From: Anthopleura xanthogrammica
Lineage: Eukaryota; Cnidaria; Anthozoa; Actiniaria; Actiniidae
Assembly: GCA_964019055.1 (NCBI GenBank)
Contig: OZ025216.1
Coordinates: 9,379,914 to 9,443,913, forward strand
DNA length: 64,000 bases
Direction of reading: 5' to 3'
Of the stretch, positions 1 through 11,842 are shown one piece after another. A program made the translations under genes and the position numbers. The notes under the pieces were generated by a model. The model was not told where the DNA came from. It saw only the letters and a list, made by a program, of their open reading frames with translations, and did no database searches. Numbering within the stretch: position 1 is the stretch's first letter; the number at the start of each line of letters is the position of its first letter.

Positions 1-2584
1 TTGCTGGCCAGGAAGACTTTTACTTAATGCACATGTGTTTCTTGTCATCTGTTGCGCTTTACTTGTTGGTCTGGGACCTTCAGGACGAAGAAAGTGGAAT
101 AGAGGTAATAATGATAATATTGATCATTGAAAATACATCCTACTCTTAAACCTCTTAATAGAGATTTGCACCATCACGTGACGGCAGCCATGTTGCATGT
201 CAAGAACAATACAATCGTTTTACATGAGAAAGAATTCAATTCCCGAGACGAAAGGGATTTTATTGTTCTGCCATCTAACCACAGGCAGCCCAAGCTATAT
301 TATGGGTGCTGGCACGTGATGGTGCAAAAGCTCTATACTGCTGGCGACGTACGCAAGCATTCATAAACGCAAGCACAAGGAGTCCAAATATTATTGTGAA
401 GATAGGCTCAACACAAGCACAAGGACAACATATTTTTTTCTTTTCCTTGTGCTTGCGTCTTTAGTGAAAACTAGCCTTTACGAATGACATCCTTTGTTTG
501 AGTTACATCAATCCCCTTCATAGTTCCCTGCGCCATCTTGAAAGGTAGCCGGGCCTTTGCATCGAAGCGAGACGAACGATGAGCTTGCAATGATAGAGAC
601 CTTTTAACACCTTGGACAATTATTTACATCTTCAGGAACTGCAGACATGGTTGGACAACATTGCATGTAAAGCAGTGCACCACACCACTGTCATTATCAT
701 TGGTACTCATTTGGATTGCATCCCGGAAAAACAAGCCAAAGACTACACAGAACGCATGAGAGTTCTTGTTAATAAAATGATAGAGAAGAGACCAAGAAAT
801 AAAATACAGGTAGCTGCTATTGTGGCAATCAGTTGCCACCCTCAGAAATGCCAAGGTATGCAAATTACATCGTACAAATACTGATAACCAGTACTTTGGT
901 GAGCGTAAATTAAAATATATTTCAGGTCGGTCCAAATAATATGCTATGTTATATTATATGTTTCTCTTTCCATTCGTTTCTTAACTTCTATCGCGCTCTG
1001 TTTCTATTAAACGTCCAGAATTCGTACAATGTATTCTGAAGTGACTCGGCCCTATCTACTACTTTTTATCACTGGAAAATATATTTTCCAACACATACAG
1101 AAACCACCGCAGCAATATCATCATCATCATCATCATCACCAGGAACAACAGCAACAGCAACAGCAGAAACAGCAACATCACCATTAGCAGCAGCAGCAGC
1201 AACGTGTTAATCTTCATCACCATCACCATTATCATCATCATCATCGTCACCAGGAACAACAGCAACAGAAACAGCAACATCGACATTAGCAGCAGCAGCA
1301 GCAACGTGTTCATCTTCATCACCATCACTATTATCATCATCATCAGTAACAGCAGAAACTGCAACGACATCAAACCCACAGTACCATACTTTTTCAGCAT
1401 AACATTTTTTTCCAATATTTTTCAATTTGATTTCTCCATAGGATTGGCTGACCTTCGTGAAAGGATTCTAAAAGCTGCCAAGGAGATCGTGAAAGATAAG
1501 AATATCCGAGTGCTGGACCAGCCAGTTCCGCTTTCCTTCCATGAATTAGTGACCAAGATAGAAAAAATGAGAAACACAATGTGGAGAAATAAGGAGTTGC
1601 CGATACTGAGCCTTGGTCAGCTGTGGTCTTTGGTGAAGGAGACTCTTGGCTACAAAGAAAAGAGGTTTCTAGAAGACGAATTTAAGGAAGCCGTTGAGTT
1701 CTTGAAAGATCGAGGTAGTTGAATTAGTAAGAATTTCTGTCTTCGTTCTTTTTTATTCTTGCTTTTTCTACTTGTTTGTCCCTCTAGTCCTTCCTTCTTT
1801 CCCTTCGTCCTTCCCTCCTTTTTCTCTCTCGTTCTATCTGTTTCCCTTTCGTTCGTTCCTTCTTCAAAAGTTGTGGTTCTTGTTCGCTATGTCTTCTATT
1901 AAGTTGTGGTTGCATTTCAAAATCTTTAAGCTAATTTTAACAACTTTTTCCAGGAGTTATTCTACACTTCGATGACCCTAACCAAGACTTGCGCGAGCTT
2001 TACTTTATTGATCCAGGATGGCTCTTCACCCTGATGACAAAAGCCATTACTAGCCAAAGTAGCAACGATGGTCTCGTGAGGAAAGACTCGCTGTTCGTCG
2101 AAAACAAAGAAACAAGTTTTACAGAAAAATCGCGCGAGCGAGGAATTCTACTGCTTAGTCGTTTTCAAGTTGTTCACATCCTTGATAAAGACAATCTGCT
2201 TATTCCATCGAAGTTTTCTGAGACTAGAACAGGAATAAATTCAACGAAAGGTGAGAAGCGTTTGAGACGTATCTACAGAATGGAATACCTTCCTCACGGC
2301 TTCTTTAGTCGGCTTATTGCAAGACTGTTGCACTATTTGGACTCGATGATTGTTGAAGCTTTTAAAGATCAAGAGGTAATGCCTATATTACCAACTGTTG
2401 TTGACCAAAGACCATTAATATCTGGTCTGACATCACCGTCACCAACACCAACGCCGAGGTCCAGCGCACAAAAAAATCCGACAACACGTGCAACTAAACA
2501 ACATCAACAACTACAACAACTACCCTGGCCATCACTTCCTCCGCCTGTAACAACGTTATCAACGGCAAAACCATTAACAGGAGC

Positions 2585-2615
<31 letters not shown>

Positions 2616-5600
2616 GAATCAACAGCAGCATCCCCACAGCCAACACCAGAACCCACAGTAACATCATCATCACCAACAGCAGAAACAGCAGCGACGATAT
2701 CATCATCACCTCCAACAGGAATACCAGCGACGACTCCATCATCATCATCATCACTACCAACAGCAGCAACATCAGCGACGAAATCGTCATCATCATTATC
2801 ACCACCACCAGCAACAGCAGCAACAACGCCATCATCACCACCACCAGCAACAGAATTAGAGTCACCACCCCAACCACACCAAAAATCATCGTTGCCAATT
2901 CCACGTGTACAGCCACATTCATCATTCCCAGCAGCAACAACAATAACAAATCTGAGAGATGCAGATATACTACACTGGTGGCGTAATGGCATACAACTAA
3001 ACCTACCCGATGCCTTTCTTGAAGTAGCTCTCATACAAGAAGCCAACAAATCGCCTTGTAGTATTGAAATCAAAACTTCACGTTCAGTGCCAGGAAGGCG
3101 GTTACTTGTGTTCACCATTGAGCACGTCGAAGCGCTGATCACAGAATGGTTCTATGGCTTGAGAGAAGGCAACGTTTCTCAGATTATCCCTTGCGTGGTT
3201 TGTGAGGATCAAGGCTTGCAGGATCCTAATGTCTTTACTCTAGGAGACTGCCTTAAAGCTTCTAATAGCTCAGACTGTATTGAGTGCCCCAAACATGAAG
3301 AGGTCCCTGTACCAATAAGTGATATTGCTCCTGATATCTCTCTCCATGATGTACACCCTGATCTGCTCTTTCAACATCATCAGCTCCACTACGATAAAAA
3401 TTCTAACATCAAGGAAGGCAGTTTTGGCAAGGTAAGGTTATTCAAAATTTAATAGGCCAATATTTTAAGGTTTCAGCTATTTTCATAAACATGAGAATTC
3501 TGTAGTTGCAAGTTGCCCGTTGGAATTTGGTTTTTCACTACCGCCAGTCAAAAATATAAAAGGTACCGACTGATTATTTTTCATTGACAGCAGCGAAAAA
3601 TCTAATTTCCGCGTGCAGCTCGTAGCTATCGAATTCACATGTTTATGAAAATAGCAGTAAATTAAAATTTTCTTGGAGCGGGGAGAGGTGGGTTTCATTC
3701 TTGGTTCCACCAAAATGTACCAACCTGTTACAACTGTCTAAAAAAGTTCTGGGCAACGTTTGTTTGTCTTAAAGAAATGATACTTATTTGTTTGTCTAAT
3801 GATTGAGGGCCATTTGAAAAGGACCGCAATTTTTCGATTACAAGCCGCAAGTCTTCATCAAATGATGATGTAGACTGGATGGTGCGTCTGTTGTATACCG
3901 CTGTTGTTTGATTTTTTTTTTTTTTTTTTCAGGTTTATCGCGCGGTTCTCAATAAAACAACAGGATCTCAGAAACTCGTGGCCATCAAAGAATTCAAAGG
4001 AGATGAACTGACATCCTTCAGGGAAATGCGCAAAGAAATAAATGTCCTAAGGCGTGTTGTTCATCCTAATCTTGTGCAGATGATCGGAGTAGCTAGTAAA
4101 CCAAGGTGCATGGCGCTTGAGCTTGCTGAATTAGGATCTTTAGAAGGCGTTTTATTTGATAAGGATTCCGAGAGAATCCCACGTTTGGTTCTAAATGCCA
4201 TCGCGAAAGAGATCGCCAACGCTTTAGCTGTCCTGCATTGGCATAAGATTATTCATCGTGATCTAAAGCCATCGAACGTGCTGGTCTTTTCTCTGTACGA
4301 AGATGACCCAGTTCATGTTAAAGTAACCGATTTTGGGACAGCGAATTTCGCCGGTCCGTATGGCATGAGAGCACCGGTCACCCGCACTCATATGAGGGCG
4401 CCAGAGGTTTTAGAATTCGCCTTAAAAGAAGAATACAGCGTCGAGGTTGATATATACTCTTTTGGAATACTCTTATTTGCCATGATCACTCGAGAAAGAG
4501 CATTCAATGATGTGGCGTCCAATGATATAAGATCTTGGATTCTAGAACAGAAGAGGCCATCGTGGAGACACGCGGAAGGTGCTATGGATAAACTAGTTAA
4601 CTTAACACGTCTAATGTGCGTCTCTTGGAACCAAAGTCCACAAGACCGACCCACAGCTGTCGAATGTCAAAAACAACTCGAAAATCCAGGTTTTCAGGCT
4701 TTGATGTCGAAGCTGGCGTTTCCTCAAGCAAATACAGTTTTCTTCGTCCACTTCGTACCCTGTACTGAAGACCTCTGGGTCGTCCATAGAGTCAATGACT
4801 ATACTTTCTTATCTGTTTTCACGGGAAGTTTCAGCCCAAGCACGAAGCAGTGTTTTGAAATTTCTGCGAACCAAGACCTTGAAGTAGAAGCAGTTTGCAC
4901 GCATTATGACATGATGGTAGTAACCTTAAAGAAAAGTACAAATCTGACAAGAATCTTCAAGATTTATTCATTTACTAAATCATCGCTTCTAGCAACTGTG
5001 GACTGTTATTCATTGCCAGCAGTAAATGACATAGCTGCAACAAGGACACACATCTTTATTGCAACTGATTTTGGATGTTTTGCAGCGGACATCGATGGAC
5101 AAACTAGTGGGTCATTAACAGCACATCATTTGACGGAGAAACCTGTTGAATTAATATTGGTCACACACAGTAAACTTTGGATGTCCGATACGTCTTCTGT
5201 CATTGTGTATTCACTTTTGATGGATTGTCAGTTAGAGCCACTTTACGACCCCAAAGAATGTCTTATCGAGGGAATCCATCAGCTACAGCACGCGCAACTG
5301 GAAAAAGATGAAATATGGATACTTACAGATGACTCAATCATGATGTTAAACGCGGAAGACCAGATACTCTGTTGGTTCGAGCTTCAAGACTTGTTCAAAA
5401 GTCAAACAATACAGTTGTCGGTTCAAATCCACGTAAAATGTTTGTTGCCTGCAAATGATACCTTATGGCTGGGGCTATCTACTGGTGCTATCGTTATCAT
5501 AGATATCGATACACGTCAAATTATAACCAGTTTTCAACCATACACTGAAGCAGTGGCTTATTTGGTTTCGTCACCAGATACCCAGCAACCAATGGTTATC

Positions 5601-5858
5601 AGCTGCGGTAGATCACCGAGTGAGTTTCTAGGCACAAATCATCGTGACATTATCCGTCCACTCTCAATAGACAAGTCAGAATTGGTCAAAGTAGCTACAA
5701 GAAAACCTAGTAGGATAATGACGAATGTCAACACGAATTGCGAAGGTAATTGGGACCAAGTACAAATGGATGGATTTAGTGATGTGTTGTTAGCTTGGCA
5801 TGCGATGTCTTGTAAGTCTTGGAAGAGAATTCAAAGAGAACAGAGTAAAAGATCCTAA
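1..5858 (+). CDS. LRRK2-like: LRRK-like Roco protein kinase, 3' part (5' end outside window)
   Basis: I model five exons: 3-104 (open to the left), 636-855, 1442-1714, 1954-3431 and 3933-5858. All have GT/AG borders and join in one frame, giving about 1332 visible residues. Exon 1 starts inside the Roc GTPase just after the G3 motif (AGQEDFY). Exon 2 carries the G4-like GTHLD. Exon 3 and the start of exon 4 encode COR-A (DDPNQDLRELYFIDPGW). A Thr/Ser/Pro-rich insert follows at about residues 347-529, then COR-B (ADILHWWRNGIQLNL). The kinase has the glycine loop EGSFGKVYRA split over the last intron, VAIK (about K710), HRDLKPSN (about D801), DFG (about D824) and RAPE. The C-terminal 400 residues resemble the LRRK WD40 propeller (LWLGLSTGAIVIIDIDTRQI). 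Roco proteins are GTP-regulated Ser/Thr kinases acting on membranes and cytoskeleton. Human LRRK2 has DYG where this protein has canonical DFG. LRRK1/LRRK2 orthology cannot be settled without the N-terminal repeats. Confidence 0.93.
1090..1365. repeat. CAT/CAG-rich minisatellite in LRRK-like intron
   Basis: An imperfect tandem array lies just upstream of the exon starting at 1442. The landmark aacgtgtt recurs at 1201 and 1303, giving a period near 102 bp. Each unit mixes CATCATCAT runs with CAGCAACAG runs. It is open in several frames by composition but contains no splice sites linking it to the gene. Similar sequence lies inside the coding exon at 2400-2945. Confidence 0.85.
2400..2945 (+). 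repeat. Low-complexity coding insert (Thr/Ser/Pro/Ala-rich) in COR
   Basis: This part of the LRRK-like exon 1954-3431 is built from ACA, TCA, CCA and CAG triplets, including an uninterrupted ACA run near 2586-2613. It encodes about 180 residues of Thr/Ser/Pro/Ala between the COR-A and COR-B halves. No stop or frameshift occurs, so it is probably a disordered linker. Long minus-strand frames over it are by-products of the same composition. Confidence 0.85.
3510..3600. repeat. Dispersed short repeat, inverted relative to copies near 19,500 and 35,540
   Basis: The block containing ccgccagtcaaaaatat and ggtaccgactgattattttt in the last LRRK-like intron is the reverse complement of sequence at about 19500-19600 and 35540-35705 inside genes C and F. 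It has no coding potential. The family is probably a short non-autonomous transposon. Confidence 0.7.
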
Positions 5859-6912
5859 GGGAACGTAAACGCGGGAGAGATACCGAGGAGAGGACAGACA
5901 GACACGCAAAAGATATAGTCATTTGAAAAAACGTTGTGACTGACCGACTACGCGACTACGCGACTGAACCGAAACGGAGTATGGGTAGAAATCGCTGAAG
6001 CGCTTAATTATTCGCTCTGAAGTAGTTTTTTTGCTGCTTACTAATGAGATAACACAAGCAGCAACCCTTTCAACGTTTGTCTTCGGGTTTTGCAATGTAA
6101 TTCTTATTTATTATTGAATTTCGTTTTACTTTAGATTACTCATGCGTTTGCAGGTTAATGGAAAATATCAGATTTTGCAAACTAAATGACAAGGCTCCGA
6201 AATAACAAAACGCATCAAATTAGAATTTAAAAGTTGAATTTTTGCGGAGGGAAGAAAACCAGAGAAATATCTTCGAAGCACAGGTCTGGAGAGAACCAAT
6301 TCAACAAACAACTCTACTCACATACGACAACGAGCCCGGCGGGACTCGAACCCGGGTCGCATTGGCGAGAGGTGAGAACCAACAACAACTCTACTCACAT
6401 TCTCAACTTGCACATTGCCTATAACATATTGCGGTTTGGGGGAGGGGGAGGGGGGGACCGGACAAAAAGTGTCATAAGTGTCTGTCTGTCTGTCAATAAG
6501 ATAAACGTTCTTCAATAATGGAATGTACATTTTACCTGTTTAATTCTCATTAAATTATGCTGTAAATAATCAAGCAAGGACTCGGTGAAATATAATCAAG
6601 TCTATCATGTGAATTATCGGGGTGGTTTAGGGATTACATGCAGCGGCATTTCACAGACAATGAGTGGAAATCAAACTATTGCTTTCAAAAAAGAAAAAAT
6701 TATGCATAAAACGTTAACAGTTTACATGATTTTGAAAAATGAAGTTCAGGTCAGCTTCCACTGACCAAGTTGGTTTCATTGAAAATTTGTTGATTCAGGG
6801 TTGCAGCAATAAACCTTTCCCGAATTTCCTCGAGTGACCACGAAACAATAGCTCCAAGTCGTGGCGTCCTCACTCAAGCAATTCAGGAGAGGTCCATTTG
6901 ATCTTCTAGATT
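5859..6912. other. Intergenic region between LRRK-like gene and SRCR gene A
   Basis: The two genes converge here. The region holds the LRRK-like 3' UTR (no AATAAA seen soon after the stop), a reverse-strand SINE (6235-6390), a GGGGGA-rich stretch at about 6435-6460, a short TGTC run at 6480-6495, and the 3' flank of gene A. That flank includes a segment near 6650-6680 (catttcacagacaatgagtg) that recurs downstream of the other SRCR genes. No further gene is seen. Confidence 0.6.
6235..6390 (-). mobile_element. tRNA-derived SINE, reverse orientation
   Basis: On the minus strand the element reads ctcacctctcgcc, then a B-box-like ggttcgagtcccgcc, then gtgagtagagttg, then ggttctctcc and a region matching ggttttcttccctcc. 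The same order of blocks occurs on the plus strand at 47385-47572 and 56900-57335, which defines one SINE family. The A-box half is weak, so this is a decayed or partial head. Confidence 0.75.
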
Positions 6913-9900
6913 TCAAACGCACTCGACCCCAGCATCGTCTCTATGGCTGCAGCCTTGGTTGTTACGTATCCAGCCACGAAACCCACAGGACAGCAACGAA
7001 TCCTCCGTACCAAGACAAGACGTCTCGTCGATCCATATCGGTCCAGATCCCCGACCATAGTGGGCGCCACCATAAGCGTTGGTTGCTCTTGAAAATCCAA
7101 GCTCACGGCAGACCACATTGGCATCGTACATGTCCCAGGCATCATCGCATACTGTACCCCACTGACCTGCTTGGTATACTTCAACACGGCCGTAGTTAGC
7201 ACCACCGTTCACCAGTCTGACTCTCTTTTGGCACTTGACTCCTGCATCTTCGCTATGGCTGCAGTTGTGTTCACCCCAAGTTCTCAGAGAGCATTCAAAA
7301 ACATGAGTCTCTGAACCGTTGCAGATTAAGTCGTCCAACCAAATCTTGCCAGTGCCTTGTCCAAATTTGGCATTTTTATATGCCGCGACTGCTCCTGGGA
7401 ACTCTAGATGTCTGCAGATTACATTGGCGTTGTTTATGGTCCAGCCGTCGTCACAGATCGTACCCCACTGATCGTCAATGAAAATTTCAACTCTGCCAGA
7501 ATTTGAAGTGCCATCAACTAGTCGAAGCGTTCCCGTTTTTATGACTGAATTTAAAATCACAAATGTGGTAATAAGTAGGGGCAATATATATATATATTTA
7601 TCCCACACCATAGAAAATACAGCCAATCAGAAAGCAGGAAAGCCGTTGTATATTCATCGGTATTTCACTCTTCCTTCCCATCATACACTGCGCGTTAAAT
7701 CTACGCATTTGTATTTTCTATGGTGTGGGATAAAATTGTTATACGATGAATTCTCTTGCCATACTGTGGATATCTCACTTGTCACTTGTATTTTCTTTGT
7801 ATACACACTCGCCTAAAGGCTCGTGTGTATACTAGAAACCACAAGTGATTCGTGCATGGGATATTCCACGGTATGTCACTCGAAACCATTGTATAACTAG
7901 TATATATGTATCTGAGGCTAGCCATTGAATTTCGCGCCCACGAAGCACCACAAATGAAGTACTAAATGGTGTTTGCTTAGAAAACAACATTTGAAGGGGT
8001 GCAGGGGGAAGAAATTGAAGAATGGCATACATACTGCCAGTGTCTCATTTTATTTTGAAGTATACTGTGGCACGAAGGGGAGGCATACTGTATATTGTAT
8101 ACATTTTGATGTATATGTTGAAAAAAAAGAGCCTGTGTGAGAGGGTTAGTAATCTGAATGTCCAGCAGAAACGTGAAGCAACGATTCCAACTCGATTTGA
8201 CAGCCACTGGCTATTAGGTATTGGACACTATTTATCGCCTGGGCGTGAGGGGGAGTGGTATAGAAGGGGGTTGTGAAAGATGTTTGGTTACGATAACATC
8301 ATCAAGATTACCTGATACCCCCCAAAAGCAATATTTTTTTTATGATCCACCCTTTCAAGTGATTCCTGTCAATGTTTTAGCCAATCCCCCGTGTCAATCC
8401 CCCCTAAATCCTCCGTGCCCCACCCCTCCACCCTCGCGCACACAAAGGAGGTAAATATGTTTAAATAATAAACAAACAAAAACCACACAAAAAAGCAAAT
8501 AATACCTTGAAATGTGGCTGCAAATCCCTCGGTAGTCCCTGCTTTATCGGTGTTAAACGTGATGTACAGTTGATTGAATGTACTAGTGATGTATGGAGGT
8601 AAGTTAGTCCCACTGAATGCACCAAGTAATGGAGCAGATGCTGAGCCCCCATCATAGACTTTTACGAAGTCATATCCTAATTCTGTGTTAAAGGTCTTGA
8701 AGCGAAGACCTATCCTTGTGTTAGAAGATAGTTTCCAGTAACACTGTTTGTTATTGTCGTAGGATACAGAAGGATATCCCAGGGACATGATCTCGGCTCC
8801 AAAAGGATTATATGACCCATACGTATTTCCGCAGCCACTTGACTTGTTAATTAAAAGTTTTATGACTACAAACCAAAGCCGGACAGCATATTATTATCTT
8901 GTTTTCTATCTGATAGAAAATTGTGGGCCGGGGGGGGGGGGGAGGGTAATCCTCTATATTTGCTATACGGGTATGTGCCGCCCGATAGGGTATGGTTTTT
9001 TGGCTTTAAGGTCTGGGGTAGGGTATCATTTTTCTACAATTTGTCTGGGGAAGGGGAAGGTTTTTGTCTGGGATAGGGTATCTTTTTGACATTTTTTCTG
9101 GGATAGGGTTATGTTTTAGTTGTTTTAGCCTGGTAGGCTAGGTTTTCTGCCGGCACAAAAAAACAACGATTTAAATTCAATTAAACAATTGCCAAATAGT
9201 TATTGAAATAGGGTGTATATTTTGGGGTTTAGTCTGGGATAGGGTTTACAATTCTTAGGTTTAGTCTTGGGTAGGGTATATGAAATCAAAATTCTAGGTC
9301 TGGGATAGGGTCAGGGTTTTGAGGACCTGGCGGTACACCCCCACCCAAGTTGGGGTGGTAGTACCCCCCGGGGATTGTGGGCCCCAACGAAAGTCATTGT
9401 ACCCAAATAGACCCCTTGCAGCACGTCGGAATGCAGCTTAATTTGGAGGACAAAGCAATAGGTTCTAATTCTCAGGAGATTGGATTTCCTTTTTTTGGTC
9501 CTCCAAATTAAGCTGCTTTGCCGTCACATGCGGTTGTCGTATTACCTCTCCATGCAAGAGAGCATAATCCCTTAAGCTCTCTTGATCCAACTGATACTTC
9601 CCTCACGCAACCGTGATCGCATGGAAGATATCGACTAACTCCTGAACTCATTGTACCTATGCAAGAATATTTCTTCTCCCCGGATTAGACGTCGAATTTC
9701 ACATGTGCCGAATCTAATGCAAATGATCAAAAACTACTATTGTTTGAGTTCATTAGCATTAGATTCGGTACACGTAAAAAATCGGAGTCTAAAATGGACT
9801 ATAGTTACCCTACCAATAAACCCCTTTTACGTGACGTCAAAACAGCTCAATTCGGAGGACAAAGCAAAAGAATTTCAATCTCCTGAGAATTGAAGCCTAT

Positions 9901-11144
9901 TGTTTTGTCCTCCAACTTGAGCATTGAGCATATTGCAAGGGGTCTAAACGGCTAAATATCTGAAGATTTGGTCAAGATCTAACTCATCTTACGTATGCAT
10001 TTTGAAACAGGATTCGTCCACCTTCCATTGATGCATCTCGTAGTCGATGGACCGTCCAAGGTAAATTTGGAAGATTCACAGTAAACGTGTCGAACATACC
10101 CATGGTGGTAGACGTTCTTTAAATCCTTCCAGATGGACGGGAATCCTGGATTGGTGCAGTTCGCTTCAAATGAAAATAAGTAAAACATGATGCCTTGTCT
10201 TTTCTATCCGTCTGCTTTGCCATCAATAATAAAGAACAAATGCCGGCTGATCATTTTTCTAGAACGATTCAACTTAGATTCATCATCGCGACTTACTAAT
10301 GTACCCCTTTCACGTGACTTCAAAGCAGCTCAATTTTGAGGGCAAAACAAAAGAATTTTAGTCTCCTGAGGATTGAAACCTATTGTTTTGCCCTCCAAAT
10401 TGAGCTGCACTGAATTTGAAGTGCTTAAAGGGTTCATTCTTTCATATCTACCTTATTACATTAAATTTTCGCGACGCTTAAATTTTGAAAACATCGCGAA
10501 ATTAAAATCTCATGAAAAATAAATGTCGCAAGAATATAATGACGCGACAATTTTAAAGTGACCCCCCCCCCCCTCCCCCCCATTTTTGAAAAAGTGAAAA
10601 ATTTAATGACCATTCAAAAGCATGGATAAAAGACGTTAATGAGAACCAAGTACTAGCGCCTATTGATCCTGATCAACAATGAATGATTGGAACCAGTATT
10701 CAATAGGATCTTCTAAAGGAATTTGTGCGTATTTGGAAACGAATTATGGATGATTTTGTTCAAAGAAAATCGCGAAATTTAAGTGTCGCGAAATATGCGA
10801 CCTCGAAAATCGCGATTAGCGAAGATATACCTTGTTCACAGACTGGTACGGTGATACTCCAGTCACTACCATTCAATATTCGTATTCCAGTCTTCGTGTA
10901 ACCGGTTTTACAACTCAGCTGAACTCGTTCATCGAACTGAGGGTAGCCAGGGACAGTACTTTGCACTACAAAAGAAAATATATGGCATAGTTAGCTCTCA
11001 TTTCATAACACTTCGAAATTTGGATAAAAGCAACTCTAAGATATGTAATCGTAGATAACTGTCTTTACCTGTTTGAAATGTTACAAGAATAACTACCGCC
11101 AACAGCACCAAAGAGTTCATCACGGAGATTACCACTAAAGCCAT
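6913..11144 (-). CDS. Gene A: secreted Sushi-Sushi-CUB-SRCR-SRCR protein
   Basis: Six-domain secreted protein of about 457 residues. Exons in transcript order: 11144-11069 (signal peptide MALVVISVMNSLVLLAVV), 10965-10831 (Sushi-like 1), 10163-9993 (Sushi 2), 8865-8506 (CUB) and 7544-6913 (both SRCR domains plus TGA). All introns are GT-AG and phase 1, so the modules are exchangeable. Each SRCR has six cysteines (group A pattern: WGTICDDGW...CRHLEF... and WGTVCDDAW...CRELGF...). CUB shows the [14 protein letters not shown] core but only two cysteines. Sushi 1 has only two of the usual four cysteines. The start is the first ATG of a hydrophobic leader behind a TATA box (11308-11315) and a predicted untranslated exon ending at 11245. 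It is probably a secreted ligand-binding or immune recognition protein; no ligand can be named. Confidence 0.88.
7597..7735. mobile_element. Short MITE in gene A last intron
   Basis: The ends are inverted copies: tttatcccacaccatagaaa on the left (7597) and the reverse complement tttctatggtgtgggataaa on the right (to 7735), with about 90 bp between them. The left flank is a TA-rich run. It has no coding capacity. The hydrophobic frame it contributes upstream of the SRCR exon is not part of the gene, because the splice acceptor lies at 7545-7546. Confidence 0.75.
7797..7832. repeat. Perfect-looking hairpin
   Basis: gtatacacac and gtgtgtatac flank a short GC-containing loop (tcgcctaaaggctcg), itself partly paired. 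Outer blocks cacttgta and cacaagtg extend the palindrome. The hairpin is in the CUB-SRCR intron of gene A and its function is unknown. Confidence 0.6.
8925..9372. repeat. Degenerate GGGATAGGG-type repeat block with G-rich and C-rich ends
   Basis: The motif tctgggatagggt and its variants recur about eight times, framed by a G13-like run at 8931 and a ccccccgggg end near 9365. The G/C ends suggest a transposon-like unit with degenerate internal repeats. It lies in the Sushi2-CUB intron of gene A and falls just outside the duplicated segment, so it has no partner in the second copy. Confidence 0.7.
9408..9530. mobile_element. Palindromic MITE family, copy a
   Basis: It starts at tagaccccttgcagc. 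The inverted arms are gcagcttaatttggaggac and gtcctccaaattaagctgc, flanking a conserved centre (ttctaattctcaggagattg). It ends near gccgtcac. About ten related copies occur in this window, some with cacgtgacgtcaaagcagctc at one end. The left border of the 16-kb duplication lies inside its left arm at about 9441. Confidence 0.85.
9816..9946. mobile_element. Palindromic MITE family, copy b
   Basis: It runs from aaaccccttttacgtgacgtc to gcaaggggtcta. The arms are cagctcaattcggaggac and gtcctccaacttgagc around the same central ctcctgagaattgaa seen in copy a. The unit 2 counterpart is 26285-26431. Confidence 0.8.
10298..10436. mobile_element. Palindromic MITE family, copy c
   Basis: It has cacgtgacttcaaagcagctc on the left, ccctccaaattgagctgcac on the right, and the central tctcctgaggattgaaacc. 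The unit 2 counterpart is 26781-26918. A CGCGAAA-rich inverted repeat follows (about 10455-10550 and 10760-10825), its right half adjoining the Sushi 1 splice donor of gene A. Confidence 0.75.
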
Positions 11145-11307
11145 TGCTTTTCAAAGTTTTTAAAGAAATAAAAATGTAGTCAGAAGAGACAGTAAGGCAA
11201 AATGTATCGTGCACTAAATGCGTTCAGTGGCGAGCTATACTGACCTTAACGAGACACGATGCCCAGTCTAGCAATACTGTACTGATTCTAAGAAAACTCA
11301 CATCTGC

Positions 11308-11315
11308 AATTTATA
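11308..11315 (-). promoter_or_regulatory. TATA box of gene A
   Basis: TATAAATT on the minus strand, about 64 bp upstream of a predicted leader-exon donor (AAG/GTCAGT at 11245/11244). The same box and context occur at B, D and E, and a variant context occurs at C and F. The conservation supports a real core promoter. Confidence 0.7.
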
Positions 11316-11543
11316 GCAACGTAGAACAGGAAATCTTCAATTGCTATGCTGTGAGTGTTTGATTACAACTTCCTTCATACTCTAAACTGCGTGCTAATTA
11401 TGCCTTGCTGGAGACACGATACATGACTCTATCCAATCTTGGCAAATCTTTAATCCCCATTACGCACTGTGAGTGTCTTATTACCACTTCAAACATACCC
11501 TTGCCTTCTTTCCTTCTTCGATCGCTGCAGCTGCTTGCCAAGA

Positions 11544-11842
11544 CCCCCGGGCGGAGGGGGTGCTGTTAAACATTTTGCACGGGGATGCTCCTAGCTCATT
11601 TAATTATATACCAAATGTCGGCCAAAAAGTACCCCTTTCATATACCTTTTTGCCTGAAAAGGTACCCCTTCCATATATACCTTAATTTTGAAGCAGACCA
11701 GACATGAATATCGATCGTTGCGTGAAACGGCGTGCAAGTTCGGCTGCATTTCCTTGAATACCTAAACTTGCGAATTCCCGATCCTTTTCTATACCAAAAG
11801 TCACAAATTTCCAACTATATGGAGTGCCCTCCGGGCCGGGGC
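11544..11842. mobile_element. Dispersed element with CCCCCGGG / CCGGGCCGGGG ends
   Basis: The left end is cccccgggcggagggggtgc and the right end ggagtgccctccgggccgggg. These are roughly inverted GC-rich termini around an AT-rich core with repeated gtacccctttcatatacc blocks. The matching copy in unit 2 is at 28027-28325. The short open frames inside are not supported as genes. Confidence 0.7.

Noticed and set aside
127..366. 79-residue plus-strand frame
   Set aside because: It lies in the first LRRK-like intron between well-supported splice sites and shows no similarity or codon-level signal.
2494..3142. Minus-strand Leu/Val- and Asp/Val-rich frames
   Set aside because: Shadows of the triplet-repeat coding insert of the LRRK-like gene.
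6861..7199. Plus-strand frame opposite the SRCR exon, repeated at 12498, 17381, 28991 and 32616
   Set aside because: It is the antisense of a conserved double SRCR exon; its conservation is explained by the sense protein, and it has no splice context or recognisable domain.
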